Source: Polyangium sp. y55x31
GTDB lineage: Bacteria > Myxococcota_A > Polyangia > Polyangiales > Polyangiaceae
NCBI RefSeq assembly: GCF_029946505.1
Contig: NZ_JARZHG010000004.1
Location: 434,001-498,000, forward strand
Length of the DNA: 64,000 nt
Reading direction: 5' to 3'
Part shown: piece by piece, positions 29,024-40,600 of the stretch
How positions within the stretch are numbered: the stretch's first letter is position 1
Layout of the letters: the number at the start of each line of letters is the position of its first letter
Made by a program: the position numbers and the translations under genes
The notes under the pieces: generated by a model
The model's database searches: none
What the model was told of the DNA's origin: nothing
What the model saw: only the letters and a program-made list of their open reading frames with translations

Positions 29024-32000
29024 ACGAGCCCTCCATCCTTGATGCTGTTCATGGACGCGTCGAATGCCGTGATGAGGTCGTCGTCATCGACAGGCATAGG
29101 CGGCGATGGCTGGGTCGGCGAGGTGCGCGGTGGCTCCGCGGGCGGCGGCGGCTCGGGGGCGATCCGCCCGATGAGGTAATCGACCAGCGCTGCGGAATTC
29201 GCATAGGTGAAAAGGAGGGTCGAGGGCAGCTTGAGCTCGAGGGTCGTCTCCAATCGATTGCGAAGCTCGAGGCTGGTGAGCGAATCCATCCCGAGGTCCG
29301 TGAACGAAGCCGCGAGGTCGATTCCGGCGGCATCGACTTGCAAGACCCTGGCGAGGCATGTGCGCAGGTGGCCCTCCACGGCGGCACGCCGCTCACCTTC
29401 TGGTTTACCGTCGATCGTGCGGCGAACGCTCGTCTGCCCGGCCGTCGCCGACGGGCCGCTCACGCGCTCCTTGCGCAGCTCGGACCAGAAGGGCGAGGCA
29501 GCGGCCTGTGGCAGGGCCTCGAGCCAGCGCCGCAGATCGAAGCGCATGATGGCCAGCTCGGCGGACGACGACGCGAGGATTCGAAGGAGGGCTTGATGGC
29601 CCTCCTCGGGCGAGAGGCTCTCGAGGCCACGATGCGCGAGTCGGGCCCCTCGATTGCGCGCCGCAGCCGCGAGGCCGACCTCGCTGAAGGGCCCCCACTG
29701 GACGCTGGTCGCAGGGAGGCCCATGGCGCGCCGTGCCTGTGCGAGCGCGTCGACGGCCGCGTTTGCCGCCCCATAATTGGCTTGCCCCGCGGAGCCCAGC
29801 AGAGCTGCCGCTGACGAATAAAGGAGAAAGAAGTCGAGCTCTCGCCCCACCACCCTGTCGTGGAGGTGGAACGCGCCGAGCAGCTTCGGCGCCATGACCG
29901 TCCGGACATCGGCCCCCGAGAGCTCGAGGAGGGTATGGTCCGCGAGGACCGCGGCCGCGTGCACGACGCCCCGCAACGGCGGGAGATGCTCGTCGAGCTG
30001 CGCGAACACGTCTCCAACGTCAGCCGCTCGCGCGACGTCGGCCTCGATCACGAGGACCTTCGCGCCCGCCTGTTCCATGGCCCGAATCGCCCGCATCGCC
30101 GGCTCGGCAGGCCCGCGCCGCCCGACGAGGGCGAAATGGCGTGCCCCATGCTGCACCATCCATTGCGCGAGCGACAAACCGAGGCCCCCGAGGCCTCCGG
30201 TGATGAGGTACGACGCGTCCGGGCGCAGGGACGGCGCCGTCGAGGACCTGGAAAGCGACGCACGCGCGAGCCTCGCCGCGAGGCGGGCTTCGCCGCGGAA
30301 CGCGAGCTGATCCTCGCGCCCGTTCACCAGGATCTCATCGAGTATCGCTTGCGCCGAGCGGAGCGTATCACCGGACGGGTCCAGGTCCACCCGCGCGCAA
30401 TCGAGCTCCGGGTGTTCCAGCGCAATCGTACGCGCCATCCCCCAGAGGGCAGCCTGCGCCACCGATGGGGGCGGCCCGGCCGCGCTGGCGACCTGCGCGC
30501 CCTGGGTCGTGATCCAGAGTCGAGGCGTATCGCGACCTCCGAGGCGCACGAGCGCCTGCGCCAGATGAAGCAAGCTCACGCTCCCATGGCGCTGATCGGC
30601 CACGAGCGTATCGGTCGTCGTCGCAGCCCATCCGGCGCTGTCGATGCTGGAGAGGTGCACCGCCGCGCGGCACGGAAACTGCGCACTGAAGGCTCCCCGG
30701 AGGACCGACGTGTAATCGTCCCCGTTCTCCGGGTCGACGGTGTACGCGTCATACCCGATCCGCTCGTAATGGTCCCCGTGAATCACGTGAACCGCCTGGA
30801 TTCCTCGCTCACGCAGGAGCGCCACGAGCGCCGTGCCCACGCCCTTCCGATCGGCGACGACGAGAACGCCGCCGGAGGATCCAGGCTTCGCAGCGGGCGC
30901 CTGCGGCCGAGCGCTCGGCCGCCACTCGACGGCGAACGCGCACGCGTCGACCCAATCGCGCGGAGCAGCCTTCGCGACCTTGACAGGTCGAAGGACGAGC
31001 CCGTCGACCGCCACGCGAACCACGCCTTCCTCGTCGACGAGCGTGATGTCTCCGATCACGGCGTCCTGCGACGAAGATCGCACCCGCGCGACGGCCCATA
31101 TCTGACGGCCGACGGGGCCCAGAACGGCAACCCGCTCGACGCTCGCCGGGAGGTACGCCACGTCCCCGGAGAGCTTGCCCTCGTGGCAGAGAAGCGCCTC
31201 GAGCGCCTGAAATGCGCCGTCGAGCAGCACCACACGCCGGAAATATTCGAAGCCGGCGCCATTTTCATCGATCGGAGACGTCAGACGAGCAATGACCTCG
31301 TCCGAGCCCACCCAGAGCCCCTCGACCACCCGGAAGGCCGGGCCATACGAGAGGCCGAGCGACTCCATCACGCGGTAATGCTCGTCGGCGCTCACCTCCG
31401 TCGCGCATCGCGCCCGCCTCCGGTGCGGCGCCTCGACGCGCTCGCCCGCCGATCCGGGCGCCTGCCCCTCGACGCGGACCCTGACCGTGGCATTCCGCGT
31501 CCAGGCCGTATCCCTCGATGCTCGGCTCGATACGTGGAACGCCGCAGCGCCGCCGTCTTCCGGGACGAGAGCGGCCTGGAGCATCTTGCGTTCGCCGACG
31601 CCAAACGAGAGCGCTCGCTCGAAGACCGCATCCTCGAGCGTCACGTTCCCCGCACCGTCGAGCTTCGCCGCGGCGGAGATGGCCATCTCGACGTACGCGG
31701 CCGCCGGAAAAACAACGACGTCTCCAACGACGTGATGCCGCAAATCACCAAGTGATTCGTGATCGACCGCGCGCTGCCACCAATACATCGCCGGCGACAC
31801 CGACGACTCGAATGCCGCGCCGAGGAGCGGGTGGACGTCGGCCATCGAGACATCGACCCCGCCCCGCGAAGCGCGCGCGCCTTCGGATGTATTCACCCAG
31901 AACCGCTCCCGCTGCCACGGATACGTGGGCAACGGCACGCACCTTCCCCCGCTCGGTACGATCCGCGCCCACTCCGGAAAACAACCCCGCGTATACAGTC

Positions 32001-34668
32001 CGCCCACCGCTTCGAGCAGCGACAATCGGTCGTCATGATTTCTGCGCAGGGTGTACGCGACGAACCCGTCTGCCTTCTTCGCAGCGAGCGTCTGCCGCAC
32101 GTTCTCCGTCAGCACCGGATGTGGCCCGACTTCGAGGAAAAGCTGGTACCCGTCCCGGATCGCCTTCCCCACGGCCTCTGCGAGGTCGACCGTCTCCCGC
32201 ACGTTCCGGCCCCAGTACCGAGCGTCGAGCTCGGCGCCGTCCACGCATTCGCCGAGCACCGTGCTGTACATCGCAAGCGTGGCCCGACGCGCCGAGACCC
32301 GCGCGAGCCGCTCGACGAGCTCCGCGGAGAGCGCATCCATCTGCGGGCTGTGGAACGCATAATTGACGCGCAGCGGCCGGCACGCGGCCCCGTCTCGCTC
32401 GAGCTTCGCGACGATCTCGTCCACGGCGAGCGTTTGTCCGCTCAGCACGACGGAGCCGGGGTCATTCACCGCGGCGATCGCCACGCGGTCCTCGTACCCG
32501 GCGATCGCCTCGCGCGCCACCTCGGGGGGCACCGCGACGGCCACCATTTTCCCGAGGCCCGTCGCCTTGTTCATGATGCGGCCGCGGATCGCGACGAGGC
32601 GGACCGCCTCGTCCAGAGAGAGAATGCCGGCCACGTGAGCCGCGGCGATTTCCCCGACGCTGTGCCCGATGACCGCATCCGGGGCGACGCCCCAGGATCG
32701 GAGCAGCTCCACGAGCGCGATCTGGATCGCGAAGATGAGCGGTTGCGCCACCTGCGTCTCGTTCAACCGCGACATCGCCTCCGTCGTGTCGAGCTCGTCG
32801 AGAATGCTCCAGCCGATGCGCGGGGCGAGGAGCGCATCACAAGATTCGATGACCGATCGGAATGCGGACTCTTCCTCGTAGAGCTTCCGGCCCATGCCGA
32901 GCCACTGCGCGCCCTGTCCCGAAAAAACGAAAACGACCTTCGCCCGTGCCGGCGTGGACCTCCCTTGGGCGAGCCCCGAGCTCGCCTCACCGCCCGTGAA
33001 TGCCGAAAGCGCGCCGACGATCTCCTCCCGCGTGCGGCCGACCGCCGCGAGGCGATACTCGAAATGGGCCCGGCGCAAGCTCGCGGTATACACGATGTCC
33101 CGAAGCGAACCGTCCCCCTGCGAGTTCGTGAGGTAGTCCCGGACGGCGGCCGCGTGCGCCCGGAGCGCCGCGGGGCTCTTCGCCGAAAGCGGCAGCAGAT
33201 ACGCGGACGCCTCGGGGCTGAGATCCTCCTCGGCGCTCGGGGGAAAATCCTCCACGACGACGTGGGCATTCGTCCCGCTCATGCCGAACGAGCTCACGCC
33301 GGCCACGCGCCGCTTGAGCGCGACGCGCCAGGTCCGCATCTCGGTCGGAATGACGAAGGGCGTACGGTCGAGCTGGATGCGGGGATTCAACGTGCGGAAA
33401 TGGTTGTTCTTCGGGATGATGCCATTCTGGAGCACGAGCACGGTCTTGATGAGCCCAGCCACACCCGCGGCCGACTCGAGGTGCCCGATGTTCGTTTTCA
33501 CCGCTCCGAGCACGCACGTCGATCCGCTCTCCCTGGGATGACCGAAGACACGCGTGAGCGCCTCCATCTCGATCGGATCCCCGAGCGACGTCCCCGTGCC
33601 GTGTGCCTCGACATACCCCACATCCGACGGAGCCACCCGGGCGCTCTCGAGCGCCTGCGTCAGCATCGCTTGCTGCGCGAGCACGTTCGGCGTCGTGAGC
33701 CCGGTCGAGCGCCCGTCCTGATTGACCGCGGAGCCACGAATGAGTGCGAGAATCGTATCGCCGTCGCGCTCGGCGTCCGAGAGCCGCTTGAGCACGATCA
33801 TCCCGCACCCCTCACCGCGGACAAACCCGTTCGCCGTGGCGTCGAAGGTCTTGCATCGACCGTCCGGCGAGAGGGCTTGCGTCTTTGCATACTTGCGCGT
33901 GGTCGAGGGCACGAGCATCAGGTTCACGCCGCCCGCGACCGCCATCGAGCACTCCCCGCTGCGCAAGCTCTGGCAAGCGAGATGAATCGAGACGAGGGAC
34001 GAGGAACAAGCGGTATCCACCGCGACGCTCGGACCCTGGAACCCGAACGTGTACGAGAGCCGCCCCGGGGGAAAGGAATGGCCATTTCCCGTCGTCGTGT
34101 ACGCGTCCTCCTGCTCGTGCCCGGCGTCCGCCGAAATCTCGGCGTAATCATTGTTCATGATGCCGAGAAAAACCCCGGTGCGGCTGCCGACGAGGCGCTC
34201 GGGCACCTGTCCGGCGCGCTCGAGGGCCTCCCACGTGACCTCGAGCAAAAGCCTCTGCTGCGGGTCCATCTTCGCCGCCTCGCGCGGCGAGATGCCGAAG
34301 AAGCGCGCATCGAAAAGGTCCACGTCCCGCAGGAACGCGCCCCAGCGCACCGCGCGCGCCTCGGGATCGGTCGATTGCTCGGGCGCGAGCCCCCACCGCT
34401 CGGGCGGGACCTCCGTGATCGCGTCCACGCCCTGCTTCAAGAGCTCGAAAAACGCCTCCGGCGTGTTTGCGCCCCCGGGAAAACGACATCCCATGCCGAT
34501 GATGGCGATCGGCTCGACGCGCGCGCGTTCGAGATTCTCGATTTTCGCGCGCATCTTCTGGATCGTCATGATCGCGCGCTGCATCGACGAGAGCCCTGAG
34601 GCCGGCGGGGCGTCGTCGTCGTGCTGCGTCGTCATGCTCTGTGGGGCATCGGGGCGTCTGGTGGTCAC
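29020..34668 (-). CDS. Type I PKS, extension module 2: KS-AT-DH-KR-ACP
   Basis: Order in this 1882-residue protein: N-terminal docking segment with a coiled coil (about 28-50), KS (52-475, Cys about 219), AT (575-870, GQGAQW, GHSVGE, YAFH, malonyl type), DH (945-1235), KR (1482-1675, GGLGGLG, Tyr in QANYGAAN, VLAD so B-type) and ACP (Ser about 1794 in GMDSLT). The DH active-site motif reads HVVGDVVVFP, so the usual motif glycine is displaced by one residue. The second motif LLDGAFQ is intact, so activity is likely but not certain. The start is a GTG at 34668 overlapping the upstream stop (GTGA), with GGAGG 10 bp before it; an ATG at 34635 is an alternative. Expected output is a malonyl unit processed to an alkene. 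Confidence 0.92.
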   Translation of the reverse strand: MTTRRPDAPQSMTTQHDDDAPPASGLSSMQRAIMTIQKMRAKIENLERARVEPIAIIGMGCRFPGGANTPEAFFELLKQGVDAITEVPPERWGLAPEQSTDPEARAVRWGAFLRDVDLFDARFFGISPREAAKMDPQQRLLLEVTWEALERAGQVPERLVGSRTGVFLGIMNNDYAEISADAGHEQEDAYTTTGNGHSFPPGRLSYTFGFQGPSVAVDTACSSSLVSIHLACQSLRSGECSMAVAGGVNLMLVPSTTRKYAKTQALSPDGRCKTFDATANGFVRGEGCGMIVLKRLSDAERDGDTILALIRGSAVNQDGRSTGLTTPNVLAQQAMLTQALESARVAPSDVGYVEAHGTGTSLGDPIEMEALTRVFGHPRESGSTCVLGAVKTNIGHLESAAGVAGLIKTVLVLQNGIIPKNNHFRTLNPRIQLDRTPFVIPTEMRTWRVALKRRVAGVSSFGMSGTNAHVVVEDFPPSAEEDLSPEASAYLLPLSAKSPAALRAHAAAVRDYLTNSQGDGSLRDIVYTASLRRAHFEYRLAAVGRTREEIVGALSAFTGGEASSGLAQGRSTPARAKVVFVFSGQGAQWLGMGRKLYEEESAFRSVIESCDALLAPRIGWSILDELDTTEAMSRLNETQVAQPLIFAIQIALVELLRSWGVAPDAVIGHSVGEIAAAHVAGILSLDEAVRLVAIRGRIMNKATGLGKMVAVAVPPEVAREAIAGYEDRVAIAAVNDPGSVVLSGQTLAVDEIVAKLERDGAACRPLRVNYAFHSPQMDALSAELVERLARVSARRATLAMYSTVLGECVDGAELDARYWGRNVRETVDLAEAVGKAIRDGYQLFLEVGPHPVLTENVRQTLAAKKADGFVAYTLRRNHDDRLSLLEAVGGLYTRGCFPEWARIVPSGGRCVPLPTYPWQRERFWVNTSEGARASRGGVDVSMADVHPLLGAAFESSVSPAMYWWQRAVDHESLGDLRHHVVGDVVVFPAAAYVEMAISAAAKLDGAGNVTLEDAVFERALSFGVGERKMLQAALVPEDGGAAAFHVSSRASRDTAWTRNATVRVRVEGQAPGSAGERVEAPHRRRARCATEVSADEHYRVMESLGLSYGPAFRVVEGLWVGSDEVIARLTSPIDENGAGFEYFRRVVLLDGAFQALEALLCHEGKLSGDVAYLPASVERVAVLGPVGRQIWAVARVRSSSQDAVIGDITLVDEEGVVRVAVDGLVLRPVKVAKAAPRDWVDACAFAVEWRPSARPQAPAAKPGSSGGVLVVADRKGVGTALVALLRERGIQAVHVIHGDHYERIGYDAYTVDPENGDDYTSVLRGAFSAQFPCRAAVHLSSIDSAGWAATTTDTLVADQRHGSVSLLHLAQALVRLGGRDTPRLWITTQGAQVASAAGPPPSVAQAALWGMARTIALEHPELDCARVDLDPSGDTLRSAQAILDEILVNGREDQLAFRGEARLAARLARASLSRSSTAPSLRPDASYLITGGLGGLGLSLAQWMVQHGARHFALVGRRGPAEPAMRAIRAMEQAGAKVLVIEADVARAADVGDVFAQLDEHLPPLRGVVHAAAVLADHTLLELSGADVRTVMAPKLLGAFHLHDRVVGRELDFFLLYSSAAALLGSAGQANYGAANAAVDALAQARRAMGLPATSVQWGPFSEVGLAAAARNRGARLAHRGLESLSPEEGHQALLRILASSSAELAIMRFDLRRWLEALPQAAASPFWSELRKERVSGPSATAGQTSVRRTIDGKPEGERRAAVEGHLRTCLARVLQVDAAGIDLAASFTDLGMDSLTSLELRNRLETTLELKLPSTLLFTYANSAALVDYLIGRIAPEPPPPAEPPRTSPTQPSPPMPVDDDDLITAFDASMNSIKDGGLV

Positions 34669-37600
34669 GAGAGGTAATCCTCCGAGCGAGCCAGCTCCTC
34701 CTCGAGCTCGAGCAGGATATCGGCTTCCGATTGCGTGATGTGCCTGGGCGACTGCACCCGGATCGGCTCACTCGGCCTCGCAGGGAGCGCCGACGAGCGC
34801 TCCGCGCGCGGCGCCGCCATCGATGGGGGCGACGTGTCCCCAGAGCGCCTGCCAGGAGAGAGGCTCATTCGATCGAGGAGGTGATCGGCGAGCGACGCCG
34901 GGTTCGGATACGTGAACAGGAGCGTGGCCGAGAGCCGCACGCCGAGGCTCGATTCGAGCCGATTGCGTAGCTCCAGGCTGAGCAGCGAGTCCATGCCGAG
35001 GCTCGTGAACGAGGCGAGCCGGTCGATGCGCCCGATATCGAGCCGGAGCACCTGGCCCACGTGCTCCAGGATGTGCTTTTCCAGCATGGGGAGCCGCTCC
35101 TGCGGCGGCCTGCGCTCGAGCAAGCCCCGGAACGAGACGCGGCTCGACGGGGCCGGGCGATCGGTCGCATGTTTCGGATCACGCTGGAGCTCGGACCAGA
35201 AGGGGCTGCCCGCGAGCTGCGGGTAGAATTCGAGCCACTGGTGCACCGCGAGGCGCAAGATGCCGACCTCGGCGGGCGATCGTTCGAGCAAACGGCCGAA
35301 CGCGACGAGCCCCTGCTGCGGCGTGAGGCTCTCGATGCCGCGATACGCGAGCCGCTGACCACGATTGCCCTGCGCGGCGGCGAGGCCGATGTCCGAGAAC
35401 GGCCCCCAGTGAATGCTCGTCGCGGGGAAACCGCTGCGCCGGCGCGCGTGCGCGAGGGCGTCGAGGAAGGCATTGGCCGCCGCGTAATTGCCCTGGCCCG
35501 GCGCGCCGAGGAGCGAGGCCGCCGACGAATACAGCACGAAGAAATCGAGCTGTTTGTCCCGGGTGCGCGCGTGCAGGTTGAACGCGCCTGCGACCTTCGG
35601 CTCGAGCACGCGGTGGAAGCGCTCCTCGTCGAGCTCGAGCAGCGTCCTGTCGTCGAGGATGCCGGCCGCGTGCACGACGCCGCGCAAAGGCGGCAGCGAG
35701 CGGTCGATCTGCGCGAGCATCGCCGCGACCTGGTCCTCCCGGGCGACGTCCGCCTCGACGACGAGGACCTGCGCGCCGGCCTTTTCCATGGCCCGGATGG
35801 CCTCGCGCGCGGCGGGCAATGGCGCGCGACGCGAGACGAGCGCGAGGTGCCGAGCCCCCTGCTCCACCATCCACTGCGCGAGCGAGAGCCCGAGGCCGCC
35901 GAAGCCGCCGGTGATCAGATACGACACGTCGGGACGAATGCGGGGACGCGGCTCCTCCGCGGGCAAAATCGCGGCCGCTGGCTCGTTCATGACGAGCACG
36001 ACCTTCCCGATGTGCTTCGCCTCGGACATCAGCTTGAACGCGGCATTCGCCTCCGACGCCGGGAAGACCTTCACCGGCAAGGGCTGGAAGATGCCCATTT
36101 CGAAGAGCTGCATGACCTCGTTCAGCAGCGACCCGAGCAACGACGGCCGCTCGACGGACATGCCGGGCAGGTCGACGGAGGCGAACGAGACGCTCCGCCG
36201 GAACGGCGTCATGGCGAGCTGGTTGTTCTCGTAGATGTCGCGCTTGCTGAGCTCGACGAAGCGCCCATACGGCGCGAGCAGCTCCAGGCTCCGCGTGCGG
36301 GCGTCGCCGGTCAGCGTGTTGAGCACGACGTCGACGCCCTGGCCGGACGTGCTCTCCATGATCTCGCTGACGAACGAGAGCGTGCGCGAATCCATGACAT
36401 GTTCGATGCCGATGGATCGCAGATACGCCCGCTTCTCCTCGCTGCCCGCGGTCGCGAAGATCTCGGCTTTGAGCACGCGCGCGATCTGGATGGCCGCGAG
36501 GCCCGTCCCGCCCGTCGCCGTATGCACGAGGACCCGCTCGTCATGGCCGAGGCGCGCCAGTCGATTGAGCGCGTAATAGACGGTCATGAAGACGACGGGG
36601 AGCGACGCAGCCTCCGCGAAGCTGATCTTTGCAGGCTTCGGCGCCACGAACACCGAGAGCGTGGTCACGTGCGAGGCAAAGGAGCCGGGCGCGAACGCGA
36701 CGACCTCCTGGCCGACGGAGAGGTTCTCGACCCCCTCGCCGACGGCGATGATGCGGCCCGCGCATTCGAGGCCGAGCGTGCCGCCGTCGCCGGCCACCCC
36801 CGGATAGGCCGCCATCGCCTTCATCACGTCGACGTAATTGAGCCCCGCGGCCTCGACCTCGATTTCGACCTCGCCCGGACCCGGCGCGCGTCGCTGCGCC
36901 TCGCGGAGCACGAGCTGGTCGAGGACCCCGACCTCGAGGCTCTCCAGCCGGAAAGGCCTGCCATTCGCCGGCTCGGGCGGCACGTTCGCCTTGACGACCC
37001 CGATCGCGTCGAACGAGCTGTGCACGAGCCGCGCGACGTACCGGCCCTCCTTGCGATAAGCGACCTGGTCCTCGCGGTCGCGCACCGAGATCTCGCGGAG
37101 CAGGACCGAGGCCTCGTCGCCGCTGCGGCTCGGATCCACGTCGATGCGCGTGCATTCGAGCTCCGGATGCTCGAGCGCGATCGTGCGGCCGAGGCCCCAG
37201 AGCGTCGATTGCGCCACGGAGAGCGGCACCCCCGTCGAGAGCACGGCCTGCGCGCCGCGCGTGACCAGCCAGAGCCGCGGCATGTCGCGCCAGCCCTGCC
37301 GGAGGACGGCCTGGACCAGGTAAAGCGCGCTCAAGCAGCCATGCTCGACGTCGCGCGTGATCGTGTCGTTCGTGGTGCGCTCCCACGGGGTCGCGTCGAG
37401 CGCGAACAGATGGACGATGCCGCGGCAATGTACCTCGCGGCCAAACGCCTCGCGCAGGACGCGCTGGTAATGCTCCGGGTTCGTCGGATCGACCTCGAAG
37501 AGCCCCGCTTCGAGGCGGGCAAACCGGCTGCCAACCCGGACCCGCACGCACGCCTCGCCCCGCGCGAGCAGGAGGAACGCCATGGCCGCCGCGGTGCCGC

Positions 37601-40600
37601 CCTCGTCCACGAAGATCAGCCACGCGCCCGGGGTGCCCGGCGCCTTGAGCCGCGTCGACTCGCCGTCGAGGTCCTTCTTGCGCCACTCGATCGCGTACAC
37701 GGAATCGTCGAGGGCATTCGCGGACGCCGATTTTCCGCTCTCCAGTCGCTTGATGCGCAGGCCCTGCACCTCCGCCTGCACCCGGCCGTCCGCGTCGATG
37801 ACGAAGACGTCGCCCGCGGGGTTGACCTTGTCGTCGCTCTGGTGGAGCTGCGCGTGGACCCATACCTCCTGCCCGAGCGAGCGGTGGAGCCGGATCCTGT
37901 CCACGCCCGAGAGCACGTACGTGCCGAGCGGCTCGGTCTCGCCGGCCACGTGAATGCCGACGAGGACCTGGAAGCACGTATCGAGCAGCGCCGGGTGGAC
38001 CTGATATTGATCCGCATTCACCGCCACGTCGGCCGGCAAGAAGACGCGGGCGAGCCCCTCCTCGGAACCGAGCCACATCTGCTCGAGGCCGCGGAAGCTC
38101 CGGCCATAAAAGAGGCCGCCTTCCTCCATGCGGCGATAAAACGACTCCGCATCGAGCATCGTCGGGCAACGCGCCTGGAGCACGCGGGGGCGCTCGCGCG
38201 AAATGCGCGCGCCCGGCGCGCCCACGCCCGTCCGCACCTTGCCCGCCGCGTGGCGCGTCCACGTCTTCGAGCCCGCCTCGCGGCTCGAAATCTGGAACGA
38301 CGCGCGCCCCGGTTCCTCGTCCACGAGGACGAACTGGACACGCCGATCCGGATCCTTGCCGACCGGGAGCATTCGATCGAAGGAGACCTCTTCGAGCGCG
38401 ACGGAGACCTTGCCGTGCACCTCGGCGACGGCGGAGAGGGCCATCTCCACGTACCCCGCGCCGGGGAAGATCGGGTCGTTCTGCACGCGGTGGTGCGCGA
38501 GGTATGGCAATGCCGTGGTGCTGAGCGATTGCTCCCAAAAATGCAGCGTGGGCTCGACGGAGAGGGGAACCGGCGCGCCGAGCAGCGGGTGCGCCGCAGG
38601 ATCCTGGGGAGCGGCCTGCGAGAGCCACGGCCGCGACGTCGGCATCCGCGATTTCACCTCGTCCGCGAGCCAGTACCGATCCCGCTGCCATGGATAGGTG
38701 GGCAGCGAGATGCACCGGCCGCCGCGCGGGAAGAGCTTGGCCCACGCGAGATCGTGGCCCTTCACGTGGAGCGCGCCGAGCGCGTCGACGAGGCAATGGC
38801 GCTCGTCCTCGTTGCGCTTGAGCGACGCAATGGCCGCACCCTCTTTCGAGAGCGCGCGCAGCGTCTCCTCGATCGAATGCAAGAGGATCGGGTGCGGGCT
38901 GATCTCGATGAAGAGGGGTTGTCCCTCCTCGGCAGACTTCGCGACGGCCCTGCCGAACAGGACGGGCGCGCGGAGGTTCTTCACCCAGTACGACGCGTCG
39001 AGCTCCGCGCCCGAGACGATCTCGCCCGTGACGGTCGAGCGCATGGCGACCTGCGACGCATGCGGGCGCAGATCGGCGAGCGCGGCCGAGAGGTCCTGCT
39101 TCAGCACATCCATCTGCGGGCTGTGCGAGGCGACGTCGACCTTCACGCGGCGACAGAAGACCCCGCGCGCTTCGAGCTTCGTGATGACCTCGTCGAGCGC
39201 CGCCGGCTCGCCCGAGATCACCGTGGAGCGCGGCCCATTGCTGACCGCGACGCTGAGCCTGTCCTCGTACCCCACGAGGACGCGCTCGGTCTCCTCCATC
39301 GCGAGCTCGACGAGCGCCATCGCGCCGAGCCCCGCGACACGCCGGAGGAGCTTGCTACGCCGGCAAATGACCTTCGCCGCGTCGTCGAGCGAGAGCACGC
39401 CCGCGACGTGCGCCGCCGCAATCTCGCCCATGCTGTGGCCGATCACGCCGTCGGGCTCGATGCCCCACGCGCGCCAGAGCGCGGCGAGCGCGACCTCGAT
39501 CGCGAAGAGCATGGGCTGCACGACGTCGATGCGGCCGAGCTGCGAGCGCGTCTCGTCCGCGAGCAGCTCCTCGATCACCGAGAAGCCCGCCTCGCGCCGG
39601 ATCACCGCGTCGCAATCCTCGATCGCCTCGCGGAAGACGGGCTTCTGCACGAAGAGCGAGCGGCCCATGCCGACCCACTGCGAGCCCTGCCCCGGAAACA
39701 CGAAGACGAGGCCGCGTCGGCCGCCGATCGGCGTCGCCCCGACCCGCGCGAGGGGATGATCGCGCCCGTCGGCGATCGCGCGCAGCGCCTCGAGTACCTC
39801 GGTGCGGGTCCGCGCCGCGACCACGCCTCGAGCGCGATGGTGCGCGCGGCGAACGCTCATCGTGTAACAGACGTCCCGCAGCGCGGCCACGCTGGAGGAT
39901 TCGAGGTACTGGGCGAGGCGCTTCGCCGCCTCGCGCATCGCCGCTTCGGTCTGGCCCGAGACGGGCAGGAGATGCACGTGGCCCGTCTCGGTCACCTCGC
40001 TCTCGGCGCGACGGTCGAGAACGCTCGCGCCATGCACGAAGAGCTGGCCCACAGCCTCGCGGATCGCGCGCCCCTCGTCCTCGTTCCGCCAGAACGACGC
40101 CACAACCGCGGCCGTGGCTTGTTTGTCCACGTGGCGGATGCACTCCTCGATCGAGTGCTTGACGATGGGGTGCGGCGCCACCTCGAGGAAAACCGCGAGC
40201 CCGTCATCGAGAAGGCGCTGGATGCCATTCGCGAAACGAACAGGCTCGCGGAGCTGCCGCGACCAGTACGCAATGTCGAGGTCCTCGCCTCGGATCCGCT
40301 CGCCCGTGAGGCCAGAGACGACGGGGACCCGCGCGCTCATGGGGTGCAGCCCCGCGAGCAGAGGCGGTAGCTCGTCCTCGAGATAGGCCATCTGCGGGCC
40401 ATGCACGGCGGCGCCCGTGTTGACGGGGCGCGTGAAGATGGAACGCGCAGCAAAGGATGCCCCGAGGCCGACGAGCGCGCCGCCATCCCCGGAGAACACC
40501 GTGGACGTCGGGCTCGCGGCAATGGCCCTGTGAATACGCCCTCCGGTGGACGTGGCGATCGCTTCGGCCTCGTCCCAGCCGACGCCCGCGAGCAGCATCA

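Noticed and set aside
35061-40370. Very long plus-strand open frame (1769 codons) opposite the first PKS gene, and similar long frames at 18506-22426 and 31759-34599
   Set aside because: They lie antisense to well-defined PKS domains, are Arg/Pro/His-rich with no recognisable motif, and are the expected by-product of high GC third positions.
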